Shown here piece after piece: positions 16,575 to 25,284 of a stretch of DNA of 64,000 nt (its first letter is position 1; each line of letters begins with the position of its first letter). Both the position numbers and the translations under genes were made by a program. Source of the DNA: Marinobacter salicampi (lineage in GTDB: Bacteria > Pseudomonadota > Gammaproteobacteria > Pseudomonadales > Oleiphilaceae); NCBI RefSeq assembly GCF_011074795.1, contig NZ_JAAMPF010000018.1, forward strand, positions 682,001-746,000, written 5' to 3'. Below the pieces are notes generated by a model. The model was given only the letters and a program-made list of their open reading frames with translations. It had not been told where the DNA came from and ran no database searches.

Positions 16575-18067
16575 GTCTGCCGTCCCTGCTGCCCCTGTTT
16601 GCGTTGCTGACGTCGCTGGTGGCCTCGGTGGTGATCTTCTCCCTGCCGGAGAAAAGCTATCGGCTGCAGACGACAGTCAACCTGGTAGCCGCTCTGTTGA
16701 AGATGGGGCTGGTTGCGTTCATGGCATGGGGCGTCTTTCACGACACTGAGTACCGGATCGGATTTACGGTCATGCCAGGGGTTGAGTTTCTGCTCAAGGC
16801 CGATGCCCTCTCAATGATTTTCGCCGGCTTGTCAGCGGTGCTCTGGTTCCTGACCACCCTCTATGCCGTGGGCTACCTTGAACATTCGCCCAATCGTAGC
16901 CGCTTTTTCGGCTTTTTCAGTCTCTGCGTCGCCAGCACCATGGGGATTGCCCTTGCGGGTAACCTGTTCACCTTCTTTCTGTTTTACGAAATGCTGACGT
17001 TATCCACCTATCCGCTCATCGTTCACCGGGGCACGGCCCAGGCGCTCAGGGCAGGGCGCACCTACATTTTCTATACCCTTACCGGCGGTGCTGTGCTTCT
17101 GCTGGGGGTTGCCTGGATGCACGGCCTGGCAGGTGGCTTGGAATTTGGCCAGGCCGGACAGCTGGGCGAAACCGATCCCGCCCTGTGGGATTCCCTGCGC
17201 ATTGTGTTCGTGATCCTGATTGCCGGCCTTGGCGTAAAGGCGGCCCTGTTTCCGCTCCATGGCTGGCTACCCCAGGCCATGGTGGCGCCAGCGCCGGTTA
17301 GTGCCCTGCTGCACGCGGTCGCGGTGGTCAAGGCCGGGGCCTTTGGCATCGTCCGGGTGGTGTTTGATCTCTACGGCACTGAATTTACCCACGAACTGGG
17401 TCTGCTGGAACCGCTGGGGTGGCTGGCGGCCTTCACCATTCTCTTTGGTTCAGTCAGGGCGCTGATGCAGTCGGACCTGAAGCGCCGACTGGCCTACTCC
17501 ACCATCAGCCAGATCTCGTACATCATCCTGGGGCTTACCCTGCTGGGACCCATCGGCACCGCGGGTGGGCTGGTGCACCTGCTACATCAGGGCATGATGA
17601 AAATAACGCTGTTCTTCTGTGCCGGAAACTACGCCGAAACCCTGGGGGTGCACCGGATTGACGAACTGGATGGTGCCGGACGCCGGATGCCCGGTACTTC
17701 TGTCGCCTTTACCATAGGGGCGTTTGGCATGATCGGGGCGCCACCCCTGGCCGGTTTCATTACCAAGTGGACTCTCGGCACCGGTGCGCTGGCGGCGGAC
17801 ATGGGATGGGTGATAGGTGTGTTGCTGATAAGCAGCCTGCTCAATGCCGCCTATTTTCTGCCCATAATCCACCGTCTGTGGTTCCGCAAGGCGCCCAACG
17901 CCTGGCCCGAAGAACAGAGCTGGGGCCGGTTTGAAACCAAGGCCCTGCTGCTATGGCCCCCGGTCGTTACCGCGGTCATAACGGTACTGTTCGGGCTGTT
18001 GGCAGCCATGCAGTTCAGTCCTCTGTCCTGGGCAGAGCTGATCGCTTCCAAGGAGTTCTGGTCGTGA
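16571..18067 (+). CDS. mnhD: MnhD-type antiporter subunit 2 (NuoM-like)
   Basis: 498 residues, 14 membrane helices. It has the complete ion-channel set: Glu140 in FFLFYEMLTLSTYPL, Lys in VKAALFPLHGWLPQAMVAP and VVKAGAFGIVRVV, and the discontinuous-helix region around HLLHQGMMKITLFFCAGNY. This is the best-conserved of the three antiporter-like subunits and the most canonical MnhD. Confidence 0.88.
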   Translation: MSLPSLLPLFALLTSLVASVVIFSLPEKSYRLQTTVNLVAALLKMGLVAFMAWGVFHDTEYRIGFTVMPGVEFLLKADALSMIFAGLSAVLWFLTTLYAVGYLEHSPNRSRFFGFFSLCVASTMGIALAGNLFTFFLFYEMLTLSTYPLIVHRGTAQALRAGRTYIFYTLTGGAVLLLGVAWMHGLAGGLEFGQAGQLGETDPALWDSLRIVFVILIAGLGVKAALFPLHGWLPQAMVAPAPVSALLHAVAVVKAGAFGIVRVVFDLYGTEFTHELGLLEPLGWLAAFTILFGSVRALMQSDLKRRLAYSTISQISYIILGLTLLGPIGTAGGLVHLLHQGMMKITLFFCAGNYAETLGVHRIDELDGAGRRMPGTSVAFTIGAFGMIGAPPLAGFITKWTLGTGALAADMGWVIGVLLISSLLNAAYFLPIIHRLWFRKAPNAWPEEQSWGRFETKALLLWPPVVTAVITVLFGLLAAMQFSPLSWAELIASKEFWS

Positions 18068-19785
18068 TGGCCCTGTTCCCCCCACTGGTGCTTGCCAGTG
18101 TGTTGCTCCCGCTGCTATTTCCCCTGCTGGCCCTGCGCCCTGACTGGGCCAGGCTCATGACTTACGCGCTCCCGTTGCTACCCTTGCCGGCGCTCTTTGT
18201 GGCGATATTCAGCACACCGGGTTGGGAGCTGGAGCTGCCGGCCCTGCTGATGGGCAGTGTCTGGCAAATGGATGAACTACGGCAGCTGTTCCTGCTGCTG
18301 ACGGCCGGGCTCTGGACGACCGCAGGCTGCTTCGCCATCGGATACATGGGGCCAGAACACCTGCGCAGGTTCTGCGTGTGCTGGGGGTTCACCCTGGCCG
18401 GCAATCTCGGCCTGATCATGGCCGGCGACATCGCCAGCTTCTACAGTTTCTTTGCCCTGATGACCTTTGCCGCCTATGGGCTGGTGGTCCACGAGGGAAC
18501 GGACAATAGCCGTCGTGCCGGAAGGGTATACATCACCATGGGCATGCTTGGCGAGATGGCCATGCTGGCAGGCTTCATCATGGTGGCTCAGCAGGCAGGC
18601 AGCCTGTTGATGGCGGACATTCCGGCGGCCATCGTCAATGCCGACAACCAGGACCTCATCGTAACCTTGTTGGTGGCGGGTTTCGGGGTCAAGGCCGGCC
18701 TGCCATTGCTGCATTTCTGGCTGCCCCTGGCGCATCCGGTCGCGCCGACCCCGGCCAGTGCCGTTTTAAGTGGCGCCATGATCAAGGCCGGTCTGCTGGG
18801 CTGGCTGCTGGTTTTGCCGTTGGGTGAACTGGCATCGCCTGGCGCCGGAAGTACCCTTGCTTTGTTCGGGGCAGTGGCTGGCCTGGGCGCCGCCGTGGTG
18901 GGTGTCTGCCAACGTGACCCCAAGGCCGTGCTGGCCTATTCCAGTATCAGCCAGATGGGTCTGATGACCATTATGACCGGAGTCGCCCTTTCGGATCCGC
19001 AAAGAGCCCCTGTGCTGCTGCCGGTTATTGCCCTGTACGCCCTTCACCATGGCTTCGCCAAGGGCGTGCTGTTTCTTTCCACCGCCGTGGCTTTGCCGTC
19101 CGGAAGGTGGGCCCGTGGTCTGGTCTGGCTGCTGATAGCGCTGCCGGGTCTGTCCCTGGCCGGCCTTCCCTTTACCAGCGGTGCCCTGGCCAAACTGGCG
19201 AGTAAAGAGGCGCTGGCGTCGGAGGGTCTGGGGTTTGCCTGGGCAGGGCATCTTTCAATGGTATCTACGGCAATCTCTGTGGCCACCCTGCTGCTGGTTT
19301 TGCGTTTCCTGTATGTGCTGCCAGCCAAGGTCAAGACTGGCGGCCGGCCAAACGTGCTCTGGCTGGGCTGGAGTGCCGCTACGGCCACCAGCCTGGTGCT
19401 GTTCTGGGTCATGCCCTGGCAGGTGGATGGGCTGGTGAAAGCGCCTGTGTGGCTGCCCTCAGGGGCCAAGTTGTGGCAGCTGTCCTGGCCCCTGCTGACC
19501 GGTCTGGCGATTGGCTTGGTTGCCGGCCGGCTGGTTTCCCGGGCGCCGGCCATTCCCCAGGGGGATGGTGTGGTTGTCCTTGAATTGCTGGCCGGGTCCG
19601 TCAAAAAGGGGGCGGGGGGCGTGGCCAGGCTGGGCACCCGGCTCGGCTCGGGCGGAATGGCCGCCAGGTTGATGCTGCATACTCGAGCCGCCATCGGCCT
19701 GTGGGCAGATGAGCAGGAACGACATCTGCGCCATCGCACGGTACTGGTGATGGTGGTTATTGTCCTGATTCTGACCTGGCTTTAG
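18067..19785 (+). CDS. MnhD-type antiporter subunit 3, TM5 glutamate replaced
   Basis: 572 residues from ATG 18067, which shares one base with the previous TGA. It is related to NuoL/M/MnhD: VKAGLPLLHFWLPLAHPVAP and a lysine in GAMIKAGLLGWL. At the position of the TM5 glutamate it has Ala130 (DIASFYSFFALMTFAAYG aligned with NLFTFFLFYEMLTLSTYP). A C-terminal extension of about 80 residues ends in a membrane helix (VLVMVVIVLILTWL). Its role is probably structural or as a modified channel. Confidence 0.82.
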   Translation: MALFPPLVLASVLLPLLFPLLALRPDWARLMTYALPLLPLPALFVAIFSTPGWELELPALLMGSVWQMDELRQLFLLLTAGLWTTAGCFAIGYMGPEHLRRFCVCWGFTLAGNLGLIMAGDIASFYSFFALMTFAAYGLVVHEGTDNSRRAGRVYITMGMLGEMAMLAGFIMVAQQAGSLLMADIPAAIVNADNQDLIVTLLVAGFGVKAGLPLLHFWLPLAHPVAPTPASAVLSGAMIKAGLLGWLLVLPLGELASPGAGSTLALFGAVAGLGAAVVGVCQRDPKAVLAYSSISQMGLMTIMTGVALSDPQRAPVLLPVIALYALHHGFAKGVLFLSTAVALPSGRWARGLVWLLIALPGLSLAGLPFTSGALAKLASKEALASEGLGFAWAGHLSMVSTAISVATLLLVLRFLYVLPAKVKTGGRPNVLWLGWSAATATSLVLFWVMPWQVDGLVKAPVWLPSGAKLWQLSWPLLTGLAIGLVAGRLVSRAPAIPQGDGVVVLELLAGSVKKGAGGVARLGTRLGSGGMAARLMLHTRAAIGLWADEQERHLRHRTVLVMVVIVLILTWL

Positions 19786-21136
19786 CGGGCAAGCCGGCAA
19801 CCGGCAGGGCTACCCTGGCCTCAAGGCCGCCCCTGGGACCGGGCCTGAATACCAGTGTGCCTCCGTAGCGATCGGTTATTTCGCGGACTATGGCAAGCCC
19901 CAGCCCGTGGCCAGGCACTTGCTGGTCGAGCCGCATGCCTCGGGTGCCAAGCTCGCTGAGCAAGGCCGGGTCTACCCCTGGCCCATCGTCAGACACGGTT
20001 ATCAGCAGCTGTTCCCGGTGTTCTTCCAGGCTCAGGGTGATGGAGTTTTCCGCCCATTTCCCTGCATTGTCGAGTAAATTACCCAGGATTTCACTAAGGT
20101 CATGCTCTTCAATTGGCCAGCGATGATCCGGATTGAGGGCGGTCTCCAGTTCAAACTGTTTCTCCGGATAAAGCCGCCCCAGCATCCAGAGCAGATCCCT
20201 TGCCTGGACCGCCGGCGGCGCTGATTTACCGATCTGTGGCCCGGCGAACTGGCTGCGACGCATTTCCGCTTCCAATTGCCGGTCTATGTCTGACAGGCGT
20301 TGGGCCATGTGTTTTCGCAGGGGCAGGTCGAGGTCACGGGTATCGTCCTCCAGCACCTGCCGAAGCGCTGATATGGGTGTCTTGATGCTGTGGGAGAGGT
20401 TGGCCAGGGCCTCACGGGACCGGGTCAGGCGCTGATCGAGGGTGTCCAGTAGCTGGTTAAGCTGTTTAACCAAAGGCTGGAACTCATCTGGGACGTTTAC
20501 ATCGAGCCGGGTCTGTTCACCCTGTTGCAGCGCTTGCAGAGCGTACCGAAGCTGACTCACTGAACCCAGGGCCAGACGGATGGCGAGCCAGATCGCAAGT
20601 ACAAGAAGCACAAGCAGCCCGGCCGATACGACAGCGGTCCAGAGATGCAGTTCCCGCTGGCTATGTTCCAGGCTGGTAAGGTCTTCGGCAACAACGATCA
20701 CCACGGGCTCGCCGTTGATGGTCAGGACACGACGGTAGGCGAGAAAGTCAGTAACGGCTTTGCCAGAATCCGCGGCAGGAGAAGAGCGGATAAAACCGCT
20801 GCTGGCATCGGAGAGCAAGGGTTTCAGTGCGCCGCCCCAGAGTTCGGGCGAAATATGGACATCGGACCCGACGCGTAAGGCAAAGGCGTGGTGAAAGACT
20901 TCCTCAAAATAGTTGCCTTCGGCGATATCACGGATGCCCGCCTGGCCGGATTGGCGAAGCTGGTGCTCGAGGAAGGCGACTTCATCCTGCAGGCGGCTTT
21001 CCACAAAGTCGTTGGTCATGCGTTCCAGTAACAGGCCATGCACCAGCCAGGCGGCCGTCATCAGCGCAATGGTGGTGGGCAACAGCATGATCAGAAGCCG
21101 TTGCCGTATTGAGCGCGCCGGCCTAATCCAGCGCAT
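19757..21136 (-). CDS. Sensor histidine kinase (QseC/PmrB-like)
   Basis: 459 residues. TM1 at about 12-33 (LLIMLLPTTIALMTAAWLVHG), a periplasmic sensor to about 165, TM2 at 166-188, HAMP, then the H box ANLSHSIKTPISALRQVLED, the N box LSEILGNLLDNAGKWAENSI and G boxes SDDGPGVD and GHGLGLAIVREITDRYGG. The periplasmic domain has no obvious metal ligands. The gene overlaps its response regulator by 14 bp and its end overlaps the last antiporter gene. Divergence from a Cu operon suggests metal or periplasmic stress sensing, as inference. Confidence 0.9.
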   Translation of the reverse strand: MRWIRPARSIRQRLLIMLLPTTIALMTAAWLVHGLLLERMTNDFVESRLQDEVAFLEHQLRQSGQAGIRDIAEGNYFEEVFHHAFALRVGSDVHISPELWGGALKPLLSDASSGFIRSSPAADSGKAVTDFLAYRRVLTINGEPVVIVVAEDLTSLEHSQRELHLWTAVVSAGLLVLLVLAIWLAIRLALGSVSQLRYALQALQQGEQTRLDVNVPDEFQPLVKQLNQLLDTLDQRLTRSREALANLSHSIKTPISALRQVLEDDTRDLDLPLRKHMAQRLSDIDRQLEAEMRRSQFAGPQIGKSAPPAVQARDLLWMLGRLYPEKQFELETALNPDHRWPIEEHDLSEILGNLLDNAGKWAENSITLSLEEHREQLLITVSDDGPGVDPALLSELGTRGMRLDQQVPGHGLGLAIVREITDRYGGTLVFRPGPRGGLEARVALPVAGLPAKARSESGQ

Positions 21137-21788
21137 TGAAAATATAACCCTGGCCCCGACGCGTGGAGATGGCGTCGTGACCGATCAGTTTCCTGAGCCG
21201 GCGGATGTAGGCTTCGATGGTATTGCCGGTTGGGGCATCACTCAGGCTATAAAGCTGTTCCAGGAGCTGCTCTTTGGAGTAGAGCTGCCCAGGCCGGCTC
21301 ATCAGACATCTCAGGAGCCGAAATTCCGTGCCTGTGAGGGAGTGCTCCTGACCCGACGGAGTTCGCAGGCGCTGGCGATTTTCGTCCAGCTCAAAGCCGC
21401 CGGCACGTATGCACGACTCAACACGGCCCTCGCTGCGACGAATAAGGGCACCCAGCCGAGCCAGCAGTTCTTCAATCTGGAAAGGTTTGGCCAGGTAATC
21501 GTCGGCGCCGGCCTTGAGGCCGTTCACCTTGTCCTGCCAATTGCCTCGGGCCGTGAGGATCAGCACCGGGGTTAACGACTTGCCTGCCCGCCAGAGTTTC
21601 AGCACATCAAGGCCATTGCCGTCGGGCAGGCCCAGATCCAGCACCACAATCCGGTAGTTTTCCTGCTGACCCAACTGGATAGCGCCCGCGGCCGTACCTA
21701 TCTGGTCAACGGAAAAACCGGCAGCGCTCAGCTGGCGGTTCAGGCTGTCCGCAAGCAGGGGATCATCTTCAACAAGTAACAACCGCAT
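21123..21788 (-). CDS. OmpR-family response regulator
   Basis: 221 residues from ATG 21788 behind GGGAG. Receiver domain residues 1-115: acidic pair EDD near the N terminus, phospho-Asp in VVLDLGLPDGNGLDVL, Thr in LILTARGNWQDKVNGLKAGADDY and Lys in LAKPFQ. A winged-helix DNA-binding domain fills residues 125-221 (LTGTEFRLLRCLMSRPGQLY, TIEAYIRRLRKLIG). It resembles QseB/PmrA/CopR-type regulators. Direct repeats suited to an OmpR-type dimer lie at 21861-21878. Confidence 0.92.
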   Translation of the reverse strand: MRLLLVEDDPLLADSLNRQLSAAGFSVDQIGTAAGAIQLGQQENYRIVVLDLGLPDGNGLDVLKLWRAGKSLTPVLILTARGNWQDKVNGLKAGADDYLAKPFQIEELLARLGALIRRSEGRVESCIRAGGFELDENRQRLRTPSGQEHSLTGTEFRLLRCLMSRPGQLYSKEQLLEQLYSLSDAPTGNTIEAYIRRLRKLIGHDAISTRRGQGYIFNALD

Positions 21789-21860
21789 GATCACTCCCAG
21801 GTTTACCTGAACGCATTGGCGGGTGGGACTGAATTTAAACACAAAGTTTTAGTACTGGAA

Positions 21861-21878
21861 ATTCAGTAAGGATTCAGT
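21861..21878 (+). promoter_or_regulatory. Direct repeat, candidate response-regulator box
   Basis: ATTCAGT-AAGG-ATTCAGT: two identical heptamers with 11 bp periodicity, the arrangement bound head-to-tail by OmpR-family dimers. A third copy in reverse orientation (ACTGAAT) is at 21828-21834. It lies between the regulator gene and the cupredoxin gene. Confidence 0.5.
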
Positions 21879-21976
21879 TTACCCGGGCATAGTACCAGCC
21901 TACGCCTGCATTTTTTGAGGTCTGTCGCTCCGTACCCGAACACGGGCGGCGCTTTTGCTTCTGCGAGGAGAATAGG

Positions 21977-22516
21977 ATGTCGATAAAGTTCCGGATGCTT
22001 GTGGGTGCCATGGCACTGGCCCTGACAGGCGGAGTTTACGCTGCCGGTGAGCATGGCGGCCATCATGGCAGCGGTGGCAATGGCGCTGGCGAACCCGGCG
22101 ACGCCAGTGACGTTTCACGAACCGTTGAAGTGGTCATGTACGACAACTACTACGAGCCTGAAAACATCTCGGTCGAGAGCGGCGAAACCGTACGATTCAA
22201 GGTCTGGAACGACGGTGCTCTCGTCCACGAGTTCAATATCGGTAGCGCCGAAATGCATGAGGCCCATCAGCAGGAAATGCAGATGATGGTGGAGCATGGC
22301 GTTCTGAAGGGCGACCATATTGACCACGACATGATGAATATGGATATGGGCGACGGTCATTCCATGAAACACGACGACCCCAACAGCGTTCTGCTGGAAC
22401 CCGGCGAGAGTGCGGAAATTATCTGGACGTTCACGGAGGCGAGCGACCTGGAATTTGCGTGTAACGTTCCGGGGCATTATCAGGCAGGCATGTACGGCGA
22501 TATTGAGTTCAAGTGA
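21977..22516 (+). CDS. Periplasmic cupredoxin-like copper protein (CopI/plastocyanin-like)
   Basis: 179 residues with a signal peptide (cleavage near GGVYAAG, residues 20-25) and a His/Gly-rich stretch after it. The cupredoxin fold covers residues about 50-179: YEPENISVESGETVRFKVWN, ligand His in GALVHEFNIG, and Cys-His-Met in FACNVPGHYQAGM. An inserted Met/His-rich loop (about 95-135; MNMDMGDGHSMKHDD) can bind extra Cu. First gene of the copper operon; copA starts 62 bp later. Confidence 0.88.
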   Translation: MSIKFRMLVGAMALALTGGVYAAGEHGGHHGSGGNGAGEPGDASDVSRTVEVVMYDNYYEPENISVESGETVRFKVWNDGALVHEFNIGSAEMHEAHQQEMQMMVEHGVLKGDHIDHDMMNMDMGDGHSMKHDDPNSVLLEPGESAEIIWTFTEASDLEFACNVPGHYQAGMYGDIEFK

Positions 22517-22578
22517 CAAAGAGCAGTTTGGCAGACAGGGCAAAGTCTTCGGGATCAGGTTTTAAAAGGCAGGTTTTC

Positions 22579-24297
22579 ATGGGGAAGTACTGGAGTTCGT
22601 TAATTCTCGCGCTGGCGCTGCCGGTCTGGGGCCAGGCGGAGGAATACAATCTTTCGGTTGACCGGGTGATGATTGATACCGGTGGGTTCGTCAAGGAAGG
22701 CATTGGCTACAACGGGGCATCCCCCGGGCCGGTGCTTCGCTTCAAGGAAGGAGAAGAGGTCACCATCAATGTGACCAATAATCTGGACGAGATGACGTCC
22801 ATCCACTGGCACGGGCTCATTCTGCCGTTCGAGCAGGATGGTGTGCCAGGCATCAGTTTTCCGGGTATTCCACCGGGCGAGACCTTCACCTACAGATTTC
22901 CTGTCGTTCAGAACGGCACTTACTGGTACCACAGTCACTCCGGATTTCAGGAGCCAGCCGGGGCCTATGGTGCCATTATTATTGACGCCGAGGGGCGGGA
23001 GCCCTACCGGTACGATCGTGAGTATGTTGTTCAGCTGACCGACAAGCATCCCCATTCCGGCGATCGCATACTGCGCAACCTTAAAATGTCGGCGGACTAC
23101 TACAACCGGCAACAGCAGACAGTCGGCGACTTCTGGCGTGAATCATCGGAGCAGGGCTTCCTTGCGACGCTGCGGGATCGCATGATGTGGGGCGACATGC
23201 GGATGATGAAAGCCGACATAGAGGATGTTCAGGGCTTTACCGGACTTATCAATGGCAAGGGCCCCGAGCAGAACTGGACCGGCACCTTCGAACCCGGCGA
23301 CCGGGTCCGGCTGCGCTTTATCAATTCTTCGGCCATGACCTACTTTGATGTGCGCATACCGGGCCTGAAAATGACTGTGGTGCAGGCGGACGGCAACAAT
23401 GTCCAGCCGGTCACGGTCGATGAGTTCCGGATTGGCGTGGCTGAAACCTACGACGTGATCGTTCATATCCGGGATGCCAAAGCCTTTACCCTGTTTGCCG
23501 AATCCATGGGCCGCTCGGGCTATGCCCGGGGGACCCTGGCGCCGGAAGAGGGCATGACAGCGGAAGTGCCTGAGCTGCGTGAAGCGCCTTTGCTGACCAT
23601 GGCCGATATGGCCGGCCACATGGACCACGGCGATATGGATCATTCCAGTATGGAAGGCATGGATCATTCCGATATGGAAGGTATGGACCACTCCAGTATG
23701 GAAAGTATGGATCACTCCAGTATGGAAGGTATGGATCATTCTGCCATGGAGAGCCAGGGCAATCCGGATCCGTTCTACGCGCCCGGCAGCGGTCTGGTGC
23801 CTGCCGCAGCCAATGGTGGCAAGTTCCTGTCCTATGCTGATCTCAAGGCCCAGAAGCCTCTGTATGAGGAGCGCGAACCCACCCGCGAGATTGAGCTGCG
23901 ACTGACCGGCAATATGGAGCGGTACATCTGGAGCATCAACGGTATCAAATATGAGGACGCAGAGCCCATCAGGCTGCAGTACGGTGAGCGGGTCCGTTTC
24001 AAGTTTGTCAACGAAACCATGATGACTCACCCCATGCACCTCCACGGCATGTGGTCGATTCTCGATGTGGGTGAGGGCAAGTGGAATCCCATCAAGCACG
24101 TGATCAGTGTTGCCCCTGCCACCACCGTATATATGGAGACCGAAGTGGACGCGCCCGGCGAGTGGGCCTTTCACTGCCATCTGGCGTATCACCATGCCGC
24201 TGGCATGTTCCGCAAGATCATAGTCGAGGGCGGCCCCGACGAGAGTGTCAAATCACTAACCAAAGCCGCTGAAGCTCAGGATGGGGGCGAGTCATGA
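22579..24297 (+). CDS. copA: Multicopper oxidase CopA
   Basis: 572 residues from ATG 22579 (MGKYWSSLILALALPVWGQA, a Sec-type signal). An in-frame GTG at 22513 would overlap the cupredoxin stop and precede the signal peptide, so it is less likely. Cu motifs: HWHGLILPFEQDG, WYHSHSGFQEPAGAYG, THPMHLHGMW and HCHLAYHHAAGMFR, the four ligand clusters for types 1-3 Cu. Residues about 353-392 hold five Met/His/Asp-rich octapeptide repeats. It oxidises Cu(I) in the periplasm or sequesters Cu. copB overlaps by four bases. Confidence 0.92.
   Translation: MGKYWSSLILALALPVWGQAEEYNLSVDRVMIDTGGFVKEGIGYNGASPGPVLRFKEGEEVTINVTNNLDEMTSIHWHGLILPFEQDGVPGISFPGIPPGETFTYRFPVVQNGTYWYHSHSGFQEPAGAYGAIIIDAEGREPYRYDREYVVQLTDKHPHSGDRILRNLKMSADYYNRQQQTVGDFWRESSEQGFLATLRDRMMWGDMRMMKADIEDVQGFTGLINGKGPEQNWTGTFEPGDRVRLRFINSSAMTYFDVRIPGLKMTVVQADGNNVQPVTVDEFRIGVAETYDVIVHIRDAKAFTLFAESMGRSGYARGTLAPEEGMTAEVPELREAPLLTMADMAGHMDHGDMDHSSMEGMDHSDMEGMDHSSMESMDHSSMEGMDHSAMESQGNPDPFYAPGSGLVPAAANGGKFLSYADLKAQKPLYEEREPTREIELRLTGNMERYIWSINGIKYEDAEPIRLQYGERVRFKFVNETMMTHPMHLHGMWSILDVGEGKWNPIKHVISVAPATTVYMETEVDAPGEWAFHCHLAYHHAAGMFRKIIVEGGPDESVKSLTKAAEAQDGGES
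23635..23754 (+). repeat. Five tandem 24-bp repeats encoding MDHSSMEG-like units in copA
   Basis: Units start at 23635, 23659, 23683, 23707 and 23731 and encode MDHSSMEG, MDHSDMEG, MDHSSMES, MDHSSMEG and MDHSAMES. The repeats are in frame and Met/His rich, as in CopA-type copper-binding inserts. Nucleotide identity between units is high, so copy number may vary between strains. Confidence 0.92.
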
Positions 24298-25046
24298 TGT
24301 TGCGTTTACCGTTGGCCGTTGCCTGCTTCTCACTTGCCCTGGCGAGCCCAGCCACGACCTGGGCCGCACCGTCCGACGGTGGGCACAACGCACATCGTCA
24401 CACCGTGAACAGTTTCTGGGGCGTGTCACTGGAGGAGTTTGAGTATCGTTACAGTGATTCTGATGACGAGGTTGCGGTATGGGACGGAGACGCATTCTTT
24501 GGCAGCGACGAGCTGAAGTTCCGCTGGATCTTCAGTGGCGAATGGGAGGAGGCGCATGATGCCTTTGAGTCCCTGGAAAACCAGTTTGTAGTCCAGACGC
24601 CCATTTCCGATTTCTTCGATGCCAAGGCCGGAGTTCGGATCGACACGCCGGAAGGGCCGGACCGGGTCTATGGCGTGCTCGGTATCAACGGTCTGGCACC
24701 TTACTGGTTTGAGGTGGATTCGAATCTTTATGTCAGTGACGAGGGCGATGCGTCGATCGACCTAGATGCCGAGTACGAATTGCTGCTGACTAATCGACTT
24801 ATCCTGAGTGCCAGCCTCGACGTTTTGGTTGCCCTTTCCAGTGATCGGGAAATCGGACTGGGCAAGGGACTCAGCTCCACGGAAACCGGTCTGCGCCTGG
24901 GGTACGACCTCATTGACCGGTCCTTTTCGCCCTATCTTGGCATAGTCCACGAACGCAAGTACGGCGATACCGCCGATATCGCCAGAACTTCTGGTGGTAG
25001 CAAGGAAGACTGGTTCGCTGTGGTGGGCGCCCGGCTCATGTTCTGA
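24294..25046 (+). CDS. copB: Outer-membrane copper resistance protein CopB
   Basis: 250 residues with a signal peptide ending near TTWAAP and a short His-containing segment after it. The CopB family core is visible: FWGVSLEEFEYRYSDSDDEV, DELKFRWIFSGEWE, AKAGVRIDTPEGPDRVYGVLG and a terminal beta-strand ending in phenylalanine (VVGARLMF), as in outer-membrane beta barrels. The length is typical for CopB without the long N-terminal Met-rich part. It overlaps copA by four bases. Confidence 0.9.
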   Translation: MMLRLPLAVACFSLALASPATTWAAPSDGGHNAHRHTVNSFWGVSLEEFEYRYSDSDDEVAVWDGDAFFGSDELKFRWIFSGEWEEAHDAFESLENQFVVQTPISDFFDAKAGVRIDTPEGPDRVYGVLGINGLAPYWFEVDSNLYVSDEGDASIDLDAEYELLLTNRLILSASLDVLVALSSDREIGLGKGLSSTETGLRLGYDLIDRSFSPYLGIVHERKYGDTADIARTSGGSKEDWFAVVGARLMF

Positions 25047-25072
25047 CGGTCCCTTGTGCCGGCGGGCCGTGC

Positions 25073-25213
25073 TCAAGCGGCATTGCCACGCCGGCGGCAC
25101 CGTTCGCTGCAATAACGCACCTTCTCCCAGTCCCGTGCCCACTTTTTTCGCCAGACAAACGGACGCCGGCAGGCAAGGCAGGTTTTCGAGGGTAAAAAGA
25201 GTTTTTTGTGCAT
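25073..25213 (-). CDS. DUF2256 zinc-ribbon-like mini-protein
   Basis: A 46-residue ORF starting ATG 25213. It begins [20 protein letters not shown] and continues with [19 protein letters not shown], an arrangement of CxxC and CxxxC cysteines with a WRKKW-W core that matches the DUF2256 family. The ribosome site is weak. DUF2256 genes are often found with photolyase/cryptochrome-like genes, one of which lies 2.5 kb away on the same strand. Function is unknown; metal binding is inferred from the cysteine pairs. Confidence 0.85.
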   Translation of the reverse strand: MHKKLFLPSKTCLACRRPFVWRKKWARDWEKVRYCSERCRRRGNAA

Positions 25214-25284
25214 GGTTACAAAATGCGTTTAACTGGGAGGTAGATAAGCCCTAATACGCATGGATTGCTGCAGGAGACTGGTTG

